From Aquibacillus rhizosphaerae (GTDB taxonomy: Bacteria > Bacillota > Bacilli > Bacillales > Amphibacillaceae): a stretch of DNA of 64,000 nucleotides. Shown here in pieces: positions 18,526-26,796 of the stretch. The notes beneath the pieces are model-generated. The model was not told the origin of the DNA, ran no database searches, and was given only the letters and a program-made list of their open reading frames with translations. Positions within the stretch are counted from its first letter, which is position 1. Each line of letters opens with the position of its first letter. The position numbers were made by a program, and so were the translations under genes. The stretch spans positions 99,058-163,057 of the forward strand of contig NZ_JASTZU010000027.1 in the NCBI RefSeq assembly GCF_030282825.1, given 5' to 3'.

Positions 18526-20049
18526 CTATCCCTCCAAATCATCTATATCTTTTTTCTTTGTTGATTTTTTCTCCTTATAACGCATGTCATCCTTTAAGCG
18601 GTAGGATAAAGCACGTTTATTTCCCACTCCAAAAGGTAACCGGAACAACGCATTATCTAAATCTTTATATACAAATGGATAAACTGGTAAGAAATAGGGG
18701 CGACCTAGTGATGATATTCTCAATAAATGAATAATCAAAAGTGATAATCCAAATGTTACGCCAATAATTCCAAACATTCCGGCCAGAATGATTAGCGGAT
18801 AACGAATTACTCGAATCGCAGAACCCATAAGATAGCTTGGTGTTGTAAAAGATGCTAATGCACTCATTGCAATTACAATAATCAAGACGTTACTTGTAAG
18901 ACCGGCTTCAACAGCTGCTTGACCTAAGACAATCCCACCAACGATACCAATGGTTTGTCCTACTTTAGTGGGTAGCCTTGCCCCTGCTTCGCGAAGTAAT
19001 TCAATGATTAATTCTAAAAACAATACTTCCATTATCGGTGGAAAAGGCACTTTAGATCGTGATTCCCCAAGCGTAACTAATAAATTAGTGGGTAGTACTT
19101 CATAATGGAATGTAACAACAGCGACATAAACCGGGGTCATTATAAACGAAATAAACATTGCGATGAACCGAAGCATACGGAAAAATGTTGCAACGTTCCA
19201 TCGAAAATAGACATCTTCTGTTGATTCAAAAAAACTAAAAAAGGTGCTTGGTGCAACTATTCCTTCAGGACTACCATCTGTTAATACACCAACTTTACCT
19301 TTACTTACCCCGTAGGAAAAACGATCAACCCGCTCTGTTAAGTAAAATTGTGGGAAAACTGATAACGATGAATCCTCTATATATTGCGCGAGAACAGAAC
19401 TGTCCTCTATATCATCTACTTTTAAATCATTCAGTCGTTGTCGCATCGTTTGAACATCTTCATCATTGGCAAGTGACTTTAAATAGACAAGACGTACTTC
19501 TGTTGGTAAACGCTCACCAATTGTAAATTTTTCGGCTACTAATTCAGTTGAATGGATGTTAGAGCGGACAACGTTTAAATTAATATCTATTGATTCCGTA
19601 AATGAAGTTTGTGGACCGATAACAATCGATTCTCTTTCGGGCTTTTCTATCGGTCTTTGGTGCATTTTCAATAGTATAAAAGTGGTAACTTGTTTTTCAT
19701 TTTCGATATAGATTCCAACAGAACCGCTGATTAATTCATTGCATACATCTTCTACTTTATCCTGCTGTTTTGCATTGCCTAACGGTAAATTATTTATTAG
19801 GTTTGATGCAGTCGATTCTTCTTGTCCATATATTAAAGGTGTGAGTAAGCTTTCATTTAAGCTAGTTTTATCAACCAAATGGGAAATATAAAATACTACT
19901 ATTTTTTTATTCTGTACGTCTAATTGTTTAAACGTAAGGTCTGCTTCATCGTGTAAGTGATCTCTTATTTTTTGTTTTAACTTCTCAATGGACAAAGGGA
20001 AACTGCCCTCATTATTGTTTTTCTGAAATGGACGTGGTCGCTTATTCAA
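18526..20049 (-). CDS. spore germination receptor A subunit (GerA family)
   Basis: Large subunit of the receptor, 507 aa. A cytoplasmic N-terminal region (about 1-290) carries GSVGIYIE and the TEVRLVYLKSLA and ERVDRFSYGVSKGKVGVLTDG segments; the C-terminal half has about five membrane helices with the family's FPPIMEVLFLELIIELLREAG and the IGIVGGIVLGQAAVEAG motif. The start is TTG 20049 with GGAGGG 6 nt upstream. Operon order A-B-C matches gerA and gerB of B. subtilis. Such operons are transcribed in the forespore by sigma-G; I did not find a confident -10/-35 to prove it. Confidence 0.94.
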   Translation of the reverse strand: MNKRPRPFQKNNNEGSFPLSIEKLKQKIRDHLHDEADLTFKQLDVQNKKIVVFYISHLVDKTSLNESLLTPLIYGQEESTASNLINNLPLGNAKQQDKVEDVCNELISGSVGIYIENEKQVTTFILLKMHQRPIEKPERESIVIGPQTSFTESIDINLNVVRSNIHSTELVAEKFTIGERLPTEVRLVYLKSLANDEDVQTMRQRLNDLKVDDIEDSSVLAQYIEDSSLSVFPQFYLTERVDRFSYGVSKGKVGVLTDGSPEGIVAPSTFFSFFESTEDVYFRWNVATFFRMLRFIAMFISFIMTPVYVAVVTFHYEVLPTNLLVTLGESRSKVPFPPIMEVLFLELIIELLREAGARLPTKVGQTIGIVGGIVLGQAAVEAGLTSNVLIIVIAMSALASFTTPSYLMGSAIRVIRYPLIILAGMFGIIGVTFGLSLLIIHLLRISSLGRPYFLPVYPFVYKDLDNALFRLPFGVGNKRALSYRLKDDMRYKEKKSTKKKDIDDLEG

Positions 20050-20209
20050 GAATTTCCCTCCACATATGCACAGTTCTATCTTTAGTATGGGAGAATTAAA
20101 GTGAAAATATGTGATAATTGAAGTGGAATAATGTTTTTAATTTTTCTAGATAGGAATTAGTTGGATTTGATGAAGGCGAGAGAAGGTGTTTTTAAGGCTT
20201 AAAATAAAC

Positions 20210-20236
20210 AAAAACCTCCAAGAGTAGGAGGTTTTT
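20210..20236 (-). terminator. terminator of the carbonic anhydrase gene
   Basis: AAAACCTCC, loop AAGAGTA, GGAGGTTTT; on the minus strand it lies just after the stop and is followed by a U-run. Confidence 0.8.
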
Positions 20237-20239
20237 ATT

Positions 20240-20794
20240 CTAATATCCCTTTTGAATGACATCTAATTGTCCCGTATTTGGATCAATAACAAGACCGTGA
20301 ACAGGGACACTTTCAGGTAATAAAGGGTGATTGCGAATGACATTTACACTATGCTGAACAGATTCTTCCACGCTGTCAAATCCTTGTAACCAATCTTCCA
20401 CATCAATTCCGGCGTATTCTAGTGTTTTGATTGTATCCTGTTTAACACCTCTTTGTTGGGCTTTTTCGATAAGTTGTTTACCATTAAAGCCTTTCATTCC
20501 ACAGTCGTGATGCCCAATTACTAAGATTTCATCTGCCTGAAGTTCATAGACAGCTACCAATAAACTTCGCATAATACTCCCAAATGGGTTTTTAATGATA
20601 GCTCCTGCATTTTTAACGATTTTTGCATCTCCATTTTTAATGTTTAATGCATTTGGTAAAAGTTCTACCAATCGGGTATCCATACAGCTAAAAATAATGA
20701 TTCGCTTGTCCGGAAACTTGTCTGTCTCAAATGGAACATATTTTTGTTCCTTAGCAAATGCCTTATTATATTCAATTAATTCATCTAAGTACAT
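20240..20794 (-). CDS. beta-class carbonic anhydrase
   Basis: Zinc enzyme that interconverts CO2 and bicarbonate; 184 aa. Zinc-site motifs are complete: C37-x-D39-x-R41 (SCMDTRL) and H95-x-x-C98 (GHHDCGM). It resembles the YtiB-type beta-CA of Bacillus. The start is ATG 20794 with AAAGGAGATG before it; an upstream ATG 81 nt earlier has no ribosome site. It is monocistronic. An SbtA-type bicarbonate transporter and an MpsC-like protein in the same window make a shared role in bicarbonate supply for biosynthesis plausible, but the genes are 15 kb apart. Confidence 0.93.
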   Translation of the reverse strand: MYLDELIEYNKAFAKEQKYVPFETDKFPDKRIIIFSCMDTRLVELLPNALNIKNGDAKIVKNAGAIIKNPFGSIMRSLLVAVYELQADEILVIGHHDCGMKGFNGKQLIEKAQQRGVKQDTIKTLEYAGIDVEDWLQGFDSVEESVQHSVNVIRNHPLLPESVPVHGLVIDPNTGQLDVIQKGY

Positions 20795-20895
20795 AACTAC
20801 ATCTCCTTTTAAAGAACTTAAAATAATAATATCAGATAATGAATAGTAATCACAGTTTATGAGCCTAAAATGCATACAGTAAAGTAAAAATTATG

Positions 20896-20924
20896 TTGAC
20901 TTACCAAAATTTTCATAATATAAT
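20896..20924 (+). promoter_or_regulatory. sigma-A promoter of the bmr leader
   Basis: TTGACT and TATAAT separated by exactly 17 nt, about 37 nt upstream of the first leader peptide start. Confidence 0.75.
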
Positions 20925-20960
20925 AAAAACGCATTAAAAAATCGAAAGGAGGTCACGAAA

Positions 20961-21041
20961 ATGAAAAAAGTACATGTAGTAAATCATTCAGCTAACTTAA
21001 TATGTGAAGTGACCTTCAGAAGAGCAACTTACTATAATTAA
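20961..21041 (+). CDS. 26-aa leader peptide of the bmrCD operon
   Basis: ATG after a consensus AAAGGAGG opens a 26-codon frame (MKKVHVVNHSANLICEVTF...TYYN). Codons 17-19 contain GTGACCTT (21009-21016), which is complementary both to AGGTCAC in the peptide's own ribosome site (20950-20956) and to AAGGTCAC in the 5' arm of the terminator at 21068. That arrangement is the signature of a ribosome-controlled transcription attenuator, as known for the B. subtilis bmrB-bmrC-bmrD system. The peptide sequence itself is not one I recognise. It is too small to identify by homology, but the nucleotide pairing supports a regulatory role. Confidence 0.7.
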   Translation: MKKVHVVNHSANLICEVTFRRATYYN

Positions 21042-21067
21042 ACTATTTGTTTTTATTTATAACTGTT

Positions 21068-21098
21068 AAGGTCACGACTATTTGTCCGTGGCCTTTTT
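21068..21098 (+). terminator. attenuator terminator 1 in the bmr leader
   Basis: AAGGTCACG pairs with CGTGGCCTT (one G-U) and ends in a U-run. Its 5' arm can alternatively pair with GTGACCTT inside the leader peptide. Confidence 0.75.
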
Positions 21099-21117
21099 CT
21101 ATTCTTTTTTAAAGAAG

Positions 21118-21148
21118 CGCATACGTCTAGGGACGTGTGCGTTTTTTT
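21118..21148 (+). terminator. terminator 2 in the bmr leader
   Basis: CGCATACGTC, loop TAGG, GACGTGTGCG (one G-U pair) followed by seven T; a stronger terminator than the first, still upstream of bmrC. Confidence 0.8.
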
Positions 21149-21281
21149 GTTATTAAAAGGAAAAAAATGTAATTTAATTCAGCGAAGTCTGGATACTATC
21201 CAGTTTCTATAAATTAGGTTTTATTTCGATGATTCGTTTTAGAAATAAAACTAATAAAAAGTTGGAAGGAGAGAGGTAACG

Positions 21282-21338
21282 ATGATGAAGCAAATGAGAA
21301 AGCATTGGTTTATGAAAGCATGGAGAGAGAGCGGATAA
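21282..21338 (+). CDS. 18-aa leader peptide, copy 1 (before the truncated bmrC copy)
   Basis: MMKQMRKHWFMKAWRESG preceded by GGAGAGAGG. It has the same length, the same M11, W14 and the same ESG-stop ending as the peptide directly before intact bmrC. It is followed 33 nt later by a truncated copy of the bmrC start, so this is the older or duplicate copy of one leader-plus-gene-start module. Confidence 0.55.
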   Translation: MMKQMRKHWFMKAWRESG

Positions 21339-21371
21339 CAATTTAATTCATGGAATAAGTAGGTGAGGTTT

Positions 21372-21509
21372 GTGTTTATAATATTCAGAAAGATTGACTG
21401 GTTTTTTACAGAATTTATGAAGCGATATAAATTAGTATTTGTAATTACCTTTAAGAAAAATAGCCCAATCATTGATCGAATGGTATTGATCGTTTCAAAA
21501 CAAAATTAG
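21372..21509 (+). pseudogene. truncated duplicate of the bmrC 5' end
   Basis: A 45-codon frame from GTG, preceded by TAGGTGAGG, starting VFIIFRKIDWFFTEFMKRYK. This aligns with the start of intact BmrC, MFMIFKKLDWFFKQYWKRYT, including the upstream TAGGTGA element. After about 25 residues the similarity ends and the frame closes at 21509. It is best read as the remnant of a tandem duplication of leader and bmrC start, most of which was deleted; it could still be translated into a short peptide. Confidence 0.7.
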
Positions 21510-21534
21510 TAAATAATAGAAAGGAGAAACATGA

Positions 21535-21591
21535 ATGATTATAAAAAAGAAAGCAGAGGTTTTAATGGAAGAGTGGAAGGAAAGCGGTTAG
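21535..21591 (+). CDS. 18-aa leader peptide, copy 2 (directly before bmrC)
   Basis: MIIKKKAEVLMEEWKESG, 25 nt before the bmrC start, with AAAGGAG upstream. It matches copy 1 in length and in the WKESG/WRESG ending. An overlapping ATG at 21531 in another frame gives a 22-aa peptide; the match to copy 1 favours 21535. Confidence 0.55.
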   Translation: MIIKKKAEVLMEEWKESG

Positions 21592-21616
21592 TTAAATAAA
21601 TAGGTAGGTGACGGAT

Positions 21617-23374
21617 ATGTTTATGATTTTTAAAAAATTAGATTGGTTTTTCAAACAATATTGGAAAAGGTACACGTTTGCTATTTTAGCATTAATTGTT
21701 GCTAGTTTTATTGATATTATACCACCTAAATTAGTGGGAATGGCGATAGATGAGATACAATTTGACACCTTAACAATGGAAAGAATTATAGATTTACTAT
21801 TGCTCTATGGGGCACTTATATTCCTAAGTTATACGATTTCTTTTTTGTGGGATTACACCCTGTTTGGTGGCGCCGCTATTATGGAGAAATTAATGCGTAC
21901 ACGATTAATGCATCACTTTTTACGCATGACACCAACTTTTTATAGTAAGTTTCGGACAGGGGATTTGATGGCCAAGTCAACCAATGACTTAAAAGCAATT
22001 GCTACGACGACAGGTTTTGGAATATTAACGCTAGTTGATTCTAGTATCTTTATGTTTATGATTATTGTAGTTATGGGATTTACAATTAGTTGGAAGTTAA
22101 CTTTAGTAGCATTAATTCCACTACCAATTATGGCAATTGTCATGCATAAGTATGGAAGTATCATTCACGAACGGTTTATGAAGGCGCAAGCTTCATTTAG
22201 TGATATGAATAATGAGGTTTTAGAATCCATACGTGGCGTGAGAGTGATTCGAGCATATGTGCAAGAAACCCAGGATGAAAAACGATTTAATGATATGACA
22301 GAGGATGTGTATCAAAAAAACTTAGAGGTAGCTAAAGTTGATGCGCTGTTTGAGCCAACGATGAAAATTCTAGTAGGGTTATCCTATACAATTGGCTTAG
22401 GATACGGAACGACGCTCGTATTTCAAAATGCCATTACTTTAGGTGAGCTTGTTTCTTTCAATGTATATTTAGGAATGTTAATTTGGCCAATGTTTGCTGT
22501 TGGAGAATTAATTAATGTATTGCAACGAGGAAATGCTTCCTTAGATCGTGTCAATGAAACATTAACCTATCCGAATGATTTGGATCAACCTAAATATGAT
22601 AAACATGCAAAATCTATTCTTTCCCCAAACAATATAATATTTAAAACACTCAGCTTTACTTATCCTGGAAGTGAAGTACAGAGTCTAACTAATGTTAACT
22701 TGGAAGTACTTAAAGGACAAACAATCGGTATTGTTGGCAAAACAGGCGCAGGTAAAACCACTTTATTAAAACAACTATTAAGAGAGTATCCAGGCCGAAA
22801 AGGTACGTTAACAATTTCAGGAGTACCAATTGAAGAATTTTCGATTGATCAAACCCGAGCTTGGATTGGTTATGTTCCTCAAGACCAAGTGATGTTTTCA
22901 AAAACAATCCGAGAGAACATCCAATTTGGGAGAACAAATGCGACAGATAAGGAAATAAATCGCGTAATGGAAATGGCATCGTTTTTAGATGATATTAACA
23001 ACTTACCTCAAGGTCTAGATACAAAAGTAGGGGAGAGCGGAGTCACCTTGTCGGGAGGACAGAAACAACGGGTTGCCTTGGCCCGTGCGTTTATAAAAGA
23101 TCCAGAAATTCTTCTCCTAGATGATGCCTTGTCAGCAGTTGATGGGAAGACGGAAGCAATGATTATTAACCATCTAAAAAATGATCGCCAAGGTAAAACC
23201 ACCTTTATTACCGCTCATCGAATGTCAGCAGTACAGCACGCTGACACGATTGTTGTTTTGCATGAGGGGAAGGTTATTGAAATGGGCCCACACCAGGATT
23301 TAATAGATACTAATGGCTGGTACAGCAGACAATATAAATTACAACAGGTAGTAGAGCAGGGGGAGGTCTCTTAA
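21617..23374 (+). CDS. bmrC: heterodimeric multidrug ABC exporter subunit BmrC (YheI)
   Basis: Half-transporter with six membrane helices (about 1-315) and a C-terminal ATPase (about 335-585). Length of 585 aa from ATG 21617 matches B. subtilis BmrC; the GTG at 21608 overlaps the ribosome site. Walker A GKTGAGKTT at about 374, signature LSGGQKQR at about 478 and Walker B ILLLDDALSAVD at about 498. The residue after the Walker B Asp is Asp, not the catalytic Glu, so BmrC supplies the degenerate ATP site, as expected. Stop overlaps the bmrD start by one base. Pairs with BmrD to export drugs; expression is governed by the leader upstream. Confidence 0.95.
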   Translation: MFMIFKKLDWFFKQYWKRYTFAILALIVASFIDIIPPKLVGMAIDEIQFDTLTMERIIDLLLLYGALIFLSYTISFLWDYTLFGGAAIMEKLMRTRLMHHFLRMTPTFYSKFRTGDLMAKSTNDLKAIATTTGFGILTLVDSSIFMFMIIVVMGFTISWKLTLVALIPLPIMAIVMHKYGSIIHERFMKAQASFSDMNNEVLESIRGVRVIRAYVQETQDEKRFNDMTEDVYQKNLEVAKVDALFEPTMKILVGLSYTIGLGYGTTLVFQNAITLGELVSFNVYLGMLIWPMFAVGELINVLQRGNASLDRVNETLTYPNDLDQPKYDKHAKSILSPNNIIFKTLSFTYPGSEVQSLTNVNLEVLKGQTIGIVGKTGAGKTTLLKQLLREYPGRKGTLTISGVPIEEFSIDQTRAWIGYVPQDQVMFSKTIRENIQFGRTNATDKEINRVMEMASFLDDINNLPQGLDTKVGESGVTLSGGQKQRVALARAFIKDPEILLLDDALSAVDGKTEAMIINHLKNDRQGKTTFITAHRMSAVQHADTIVVLHEGKVIEMGPHQDLIDTNGWYSRQYKLQQVVEQGEVS

Positions 23375-25401
23375 TGAAATCCACTGAAAAAAGACTGTTT
23401 GCGTATGCCATGTTCTATAAAAAAACTATTTTTATTGGATTAATTTGTTTGCTAATCGCAGTGTCACTTGAATTAGCTGGGCCTTTTATCGCTAAACGTA
23501 TCATCGATGAACACATAACAGGAATTGAATCGACCTGGTATCAAGTCGGGGAGAATGCAGATAAAGAAACAGTTGTTTATAAACGTAACTTTTACAAAAG
23601 GTCAGATAGATTTGATGCTGATGATAAAAAGATTGGAGAGGGAACCCTATTACAAGTTAATAGAGACTTTTATTGGGTAAATGAAGCGGTTCCCCTATCT
23701 GGTACAAGAACCATAAGTAATGGTGAATTAATAATACAAACACCTGAGCTAAACAAACGTTATTCTCCTGAAAAATTATCACTTAATCAGCTTTATCAAT
23801 TTTTCAAACCGGAACAACGCCCGATTGTGTACTTGTTGGTCATTTATGTCCTATTATTACTCATTGCGGCAGCTTTTCAATTTGGTAAAACCTTTCTGTT
23901 GCAAAAAGCATCTAATCGTATCGTGCAAAAAATGAGAAATGATGTTTTTCATCACACGCAAAAAGTACCAATCAATTATTATGTTGATAGACCGGCCGGA
24001 AAAATAGTAGCTAGAATAACAAATGATACAGAAGCCGTTAGAGACTTATATGAAAGAGTATTATCTATCTTTATAACTAGTATCATATATATGGCAGGGA
24101 TTTATGTGGCACTATTTCTATTAGATGCCCGATTGGCTGTATTCTGTCTATTATTAATTCCGATTGTTTACTATTGGATGAAACTATATAAATATTTTGG
24201 GACTAAATACAATACGGTAATTCGATCGACAATTAGTGAAATAAACGGCAATATTAATGAATCTATTCGGGGAATGTCCATCATTCAAGCTTTTAGCAAA
24301 GAAAAACAAGTGAAAAGTGAATTTGAGATATTAAATGAAAGACATTTTTTATACCAACGGAAATTAGTTAAGTTAAGTGCATTAACATCTCATAACTTGG
24401 TGACGGTATTAAGAAATTTGGCTTTTGTCGGATTGATATGGTATTTTGGTTCTTCGTCACTTGGTATAGAAAGTGTTGTAAGTGCAGGGGTTTTGTATGC
24501 CTTTGTAGATTATTTAAACCGTTTATTTGGTCCAGTTAATGACATTGTCAATCAATTACCCCTGTTGGAACAAGCGCGAGTTGCATCAAGCAGAGTATTC
24601 GAACTGATTGATCACGAAGGAGAAGAAAGACGTAACGAACCAATTAAACGGTATGATGGGCATGTTATTTTCGACTCTGTATCCTTTGCTTATAATGATG
24701 AAGACTTTGTTTTAAAGGATATTCATTTTAATATCTCTCCTGGTAAAACAGCCGCATTTGTCGGCCATACTGGTTCGGGAAAAAGCTCAATAATGAATCT
24801 TTTATTTCGTTTCTATGATCCACAAAAAGGTAGAATAATGATTGACGGAATAGATACTCAAACATTGTCGAGACAACAAGTTAGAAGTCATATGGGGATT
24901 GTTTTACAAGATCCATTTTTATTTAGCGGAACGATTTTGTCGAATGTAACCATGAATGACCAAGATATTTCCCGGGAAATGGCGATTAAAGCTTTAGAAT
25001 CAGTGGGAGCAGATCGCTTTATAGCGAAACTCCCTAAAGGTTATGATGAACCTGTAAATGAAGGTGCTAGTACATTGTCAATGGGAGAAAGACAATTAAT
25101 ATCTTTCGCTAGAGCATTAGCATTTAATCCAGCAATTCTGATTTTAGATGAAGCAACAGCTAATATCGACACGGAAACAGAATCCATGATTCAACGAGCA
25201 CTAGAGGTAATTAAAGATGGAAGGACAACATTAGTGATTGCTCATCGACTTTCTACTATACAACAAGCAGATCATATTTTTGTTTTGGATCATGGTATAA
25301 TTAAAGAACAAGGTAATCATCACCAGTTGATAAGAGAAAAAGGTATTTATTACAATATGTACCAAATGCAACAAGGTAAAATTAAAATAGCAGTTAGTTG
25401 A
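23374..25401 (+). CDS. bmrD: heterodimeric multidrug ABC exporter subunit BmrD (YheH)
   Basis: Partner subunit, 675 aa. Between the first and second membrane helices there is an extra region of about 90 residues (roughly 45-140, with GIESTWYQVGENADKETVVY), the extracellular domain characteristic of BmrD. ATPase domain: Walker A GHTGSGKSS at about 465, signature LSMGERQL at about 568 (non-canonical), Walker B ILILDEATANID at about 588 with a proper catalytic Glu. Combined with BmrC this gives one canonical and one degenerate ATP site. The stop codon is part of the start of a dispersed repeat. Confidence 0.95.
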   Translation: MKSTEKRLFAYAMFYKKTIFIGLICLLIAVSLELAGPFIAKRIIDEHITGIESTWYQVGENADKETVVYKRNFYKRSDRFDADDKKIGEGTLLQVNRDFYWVNEAVPLSGTRTISNGELIIQTPELNKRYSPEKLSLNQLYQFFKPEQRPIVYLLVIYVLLLLIAAAFQFGKTFLLQKASNRIVQKMRNDVFHHTQKVPINYYVDRPAGKIVARITNDTEAVRDLYERVLSIFITSIIYMAGIYVALFLLDARLAVFCLLLIPIVYYWMKLYKYFGTKYNTVIRSTISEINGNINESIRGMSIIQAFSKEKQVKSEFEILNERHFLYQRKLVKLSALTSHNLVTVLRNLAFVGLIWYFGSSSLGIESVVSAGVLYAFVDYLNRLFGPVNDIVNQLPLLEQARVASSRVFELIDHEGEERRNEPIKRYDGHVIFDSVSFAYNDEDFVLKDIHFNISPGKTAAFVGHTGSGKSSIMNLLFRFYDPQKGRIMIDGIDTQTLSRQQVRSHMGIVLQDPFLFSGTILSNVTMNDQDISREMAIKALESVGADRFIAKLPKGYDEPVNEGASTLSMGERQLISFARALAFNPAILILDEATANIDTETESMIQRALEVIKDGRTTLVIAHRLSTIQQADHIFVLDHGIIKEQGNHHQLIREKGIYYNMYQMQQGKIKIAVS

Positions 25402-25517
25402 GTCAATTTCATAATTACCTTATTCAGTCATCTAAGACAATATTTAGTTTGGAAATAGTTTTATCCAACTATATATTGTTGTAGGTGACGACAAAATTGG
25501 TATTATGAAATTGATTA
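25401..25517. repeat. MITE-like palindromic repeat, copy 1
   Basis: About 117 bp bounded by near-inverted ends (AGTCAATTTCATAATTACC and GGTATTATGAAATTGATTA) with further nested pairs, GTCATCT/AGGTGAC and ATAGTTTGGA/TCCAACTATA-like, so the whole element can fold into one long hairpin. A second full copy lies at 59524-59641 and a shortened inverted copy at 43889-43953. No coding capacity. Confidence 0.8.
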
Positions 25518-25580
25518 AGATAATATATTTTGTTAGTAATCATTGTTGTAGGCTTAATTCTGTGCACTTGAGGTGAGTAT

Positions 25581-26408
25581 ATGAGCAAATCAGATAATTT
25601 TCATGAGGATATTATTGACGAAGATTTATATGAAGAGATTGATGAAGAAGAGCTCCTTGTAATAATTGAAATGGAACAAAAAAAAGCTCACCAAAAAGAG
25701 GCAGATGCAAAGGAAAGGAAAGAAGTAAAGCGACCATTTCCTAAATGGGCCTTTTGGTCTATCGCAGTAGCCATGTTTATAAATGTTATTGCGATTATTC
25801 CTCAAACATATTCGATTCCGGCAATCGATTTCCTGGTTACATCAGCAAAACTAGTTTCGGATCCAACTATTGATACGTATCAGGAGTCAGTTGTTGTAAT
25901 AGAGGCTGGTAACAGTAAGGGGACAGGATTCTCCATTGCTGCTGATGGTGTAATCATTACTAATCATCATGTTATTGAGGATGAAAGCAATATAATGGTA
26001 GCTTATCCGGACCAAGGTTTATTTGCTGCAGAAGTTGTTCATGCATATCCAGATATTGATTTAGCAGTATTACAAGTAGATGGGGAAGAACTTCCACACC
26101 TGAATTTGGCTAAAGAAACAACATTCAACGAGAATGAACACATTTATTTTATTGGAAATCCTTTAAGATTCAATGGTATTGCTAATGAGGGAGAAATTTT
26201 AGGATATACTCAGCTTGAAAGTTGGGATAAACAAGTGCTTATGTTACAAGCACCAGTATATCGAGGAAATAGCGGAAGTCCTGTTATCAATAGTGATGGG
26301 GAAGTAATTGGTGTCATTTTTGCTACATTAAATCATGATACACATGGGAAAGTAGGTTTAGCTGTTCCCATCGATTATTACTATCAAAGTCAAGATACAA
26401 ATGATTAA
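25581..26408 (+). CDS. membrane-anchored trypsin-like serine protease (HtrA-type, no PDZ domain)
   Basis: 275 aa. A very acidic cytoplasmic N-terminus (about 1-50), one membrane helix (about 56-75) and an extracellular S1C protease domain. Triad residues are visible: H130 in TNHHVIED, D160 in PDIDLAVLQ and S231 in GNSGSPV. Unlike HtrA/DegP there is no PDZ domain; the protein ends about 45 residues after the active serine. Probably acts in surface-protein quality control, but the substrate is unknown. GTG-rich leader with GAGGTGAG before ATG. It is followed by its own terminator and then sigI. Confidence 0.88.
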   Translation: MSKSDNFHEDIIDEDLYEEIDEEELLVIIEMEQKKAHQKEADAKERKEVKRPFPKWAFWSIAVAMFINVIAIIPQTYSIPAIDFLVTSAKLVSDPTIDTYQESVVVIEAGNSKGTGFSIAADGVIITNHHVIEDESNIMVAYPDQGLFAAEVVHAYPDIDLAVLQVDGEELPHLNLAKETTFNENEHIYFIGNPLRFNGIANEGEILGYTQLESWDKQVLMLQAPVYRGNSGSPVINSDGEVIGVIFATLNHDTHGKVGLAVPIDYYYQSQDTND

Positions 26409-26449
26409 TAGGGAAGAAGTAAATGTCATATACCGTGATATCTAGTATA

Positions 26450-26489
26450 GAAACCAATGAGTAAGATTAATTACTCATTGGTTTCTTTT
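26450..26489 (+). terminator. terminator of the protease gene
   Basis: GAAACCAATGAGTAA, loop GATTAA, TTACTCATTGGTTTC then TTTTCT. Confidence 0.85.
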
Positions 26490-26658
26490 CTGATACAAAA
26501 CCTGACAAATATTTTAAACTACGTTAACAAAGTGGTCATTAAGTACTAATTTTTGATATAACTTTTTAATAAATTGTTAACGAAAACAAATAGATATAAA
26601 GAAAGAGTTGATATATGATTGTACTTATTATTAATTATGATTAAGATGGAGAACCCAA

Positions 26659-26796
26659 ATGAGTAAATTGAAGAAATTATATATAAATATGTTAAAAATA
26701 AAACAAATTGTTTTGTGCAGACAAAAAAACAATAGAAGTTACGAAATTTATAGTATTGGTGGTGGCAAAAGCTATGGAATGCCAGCCAAAAAATGA
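26659..26796 (+). CDS. 45-aa ORF overlapping the start of sigI
   Basis: ATG with GGAG 9 nt upstream; product MSKLKKLYINMLKIKQIVL... is basic. It ends 23 nt inside sigI in a different frame. The sigI start itself has a poor ribosome site, so this ORF could couple translation into sigI, or it may be chance. No similarity recognised. Confidence 0.3.
   Translation: MSKLKKLYINMLKIKQIVLCRQKNNRSYEIYSIGGGKSYGMPAKK

Noticed and set aside
20945..21610. Idea that the small leader frames are a toxin-antitoxin or bacteriocin locus
   Set aside because: The alternative pairings, terminators and position ahead of bmrCD explain them as attenuator leader peptides.
25401..25517. Idea that the repeat is a CRISPR or a riboswitch
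   Set aside because: No regular spacers, and full copies occur after unrelated genes with inverted ends, which fits a MITE.
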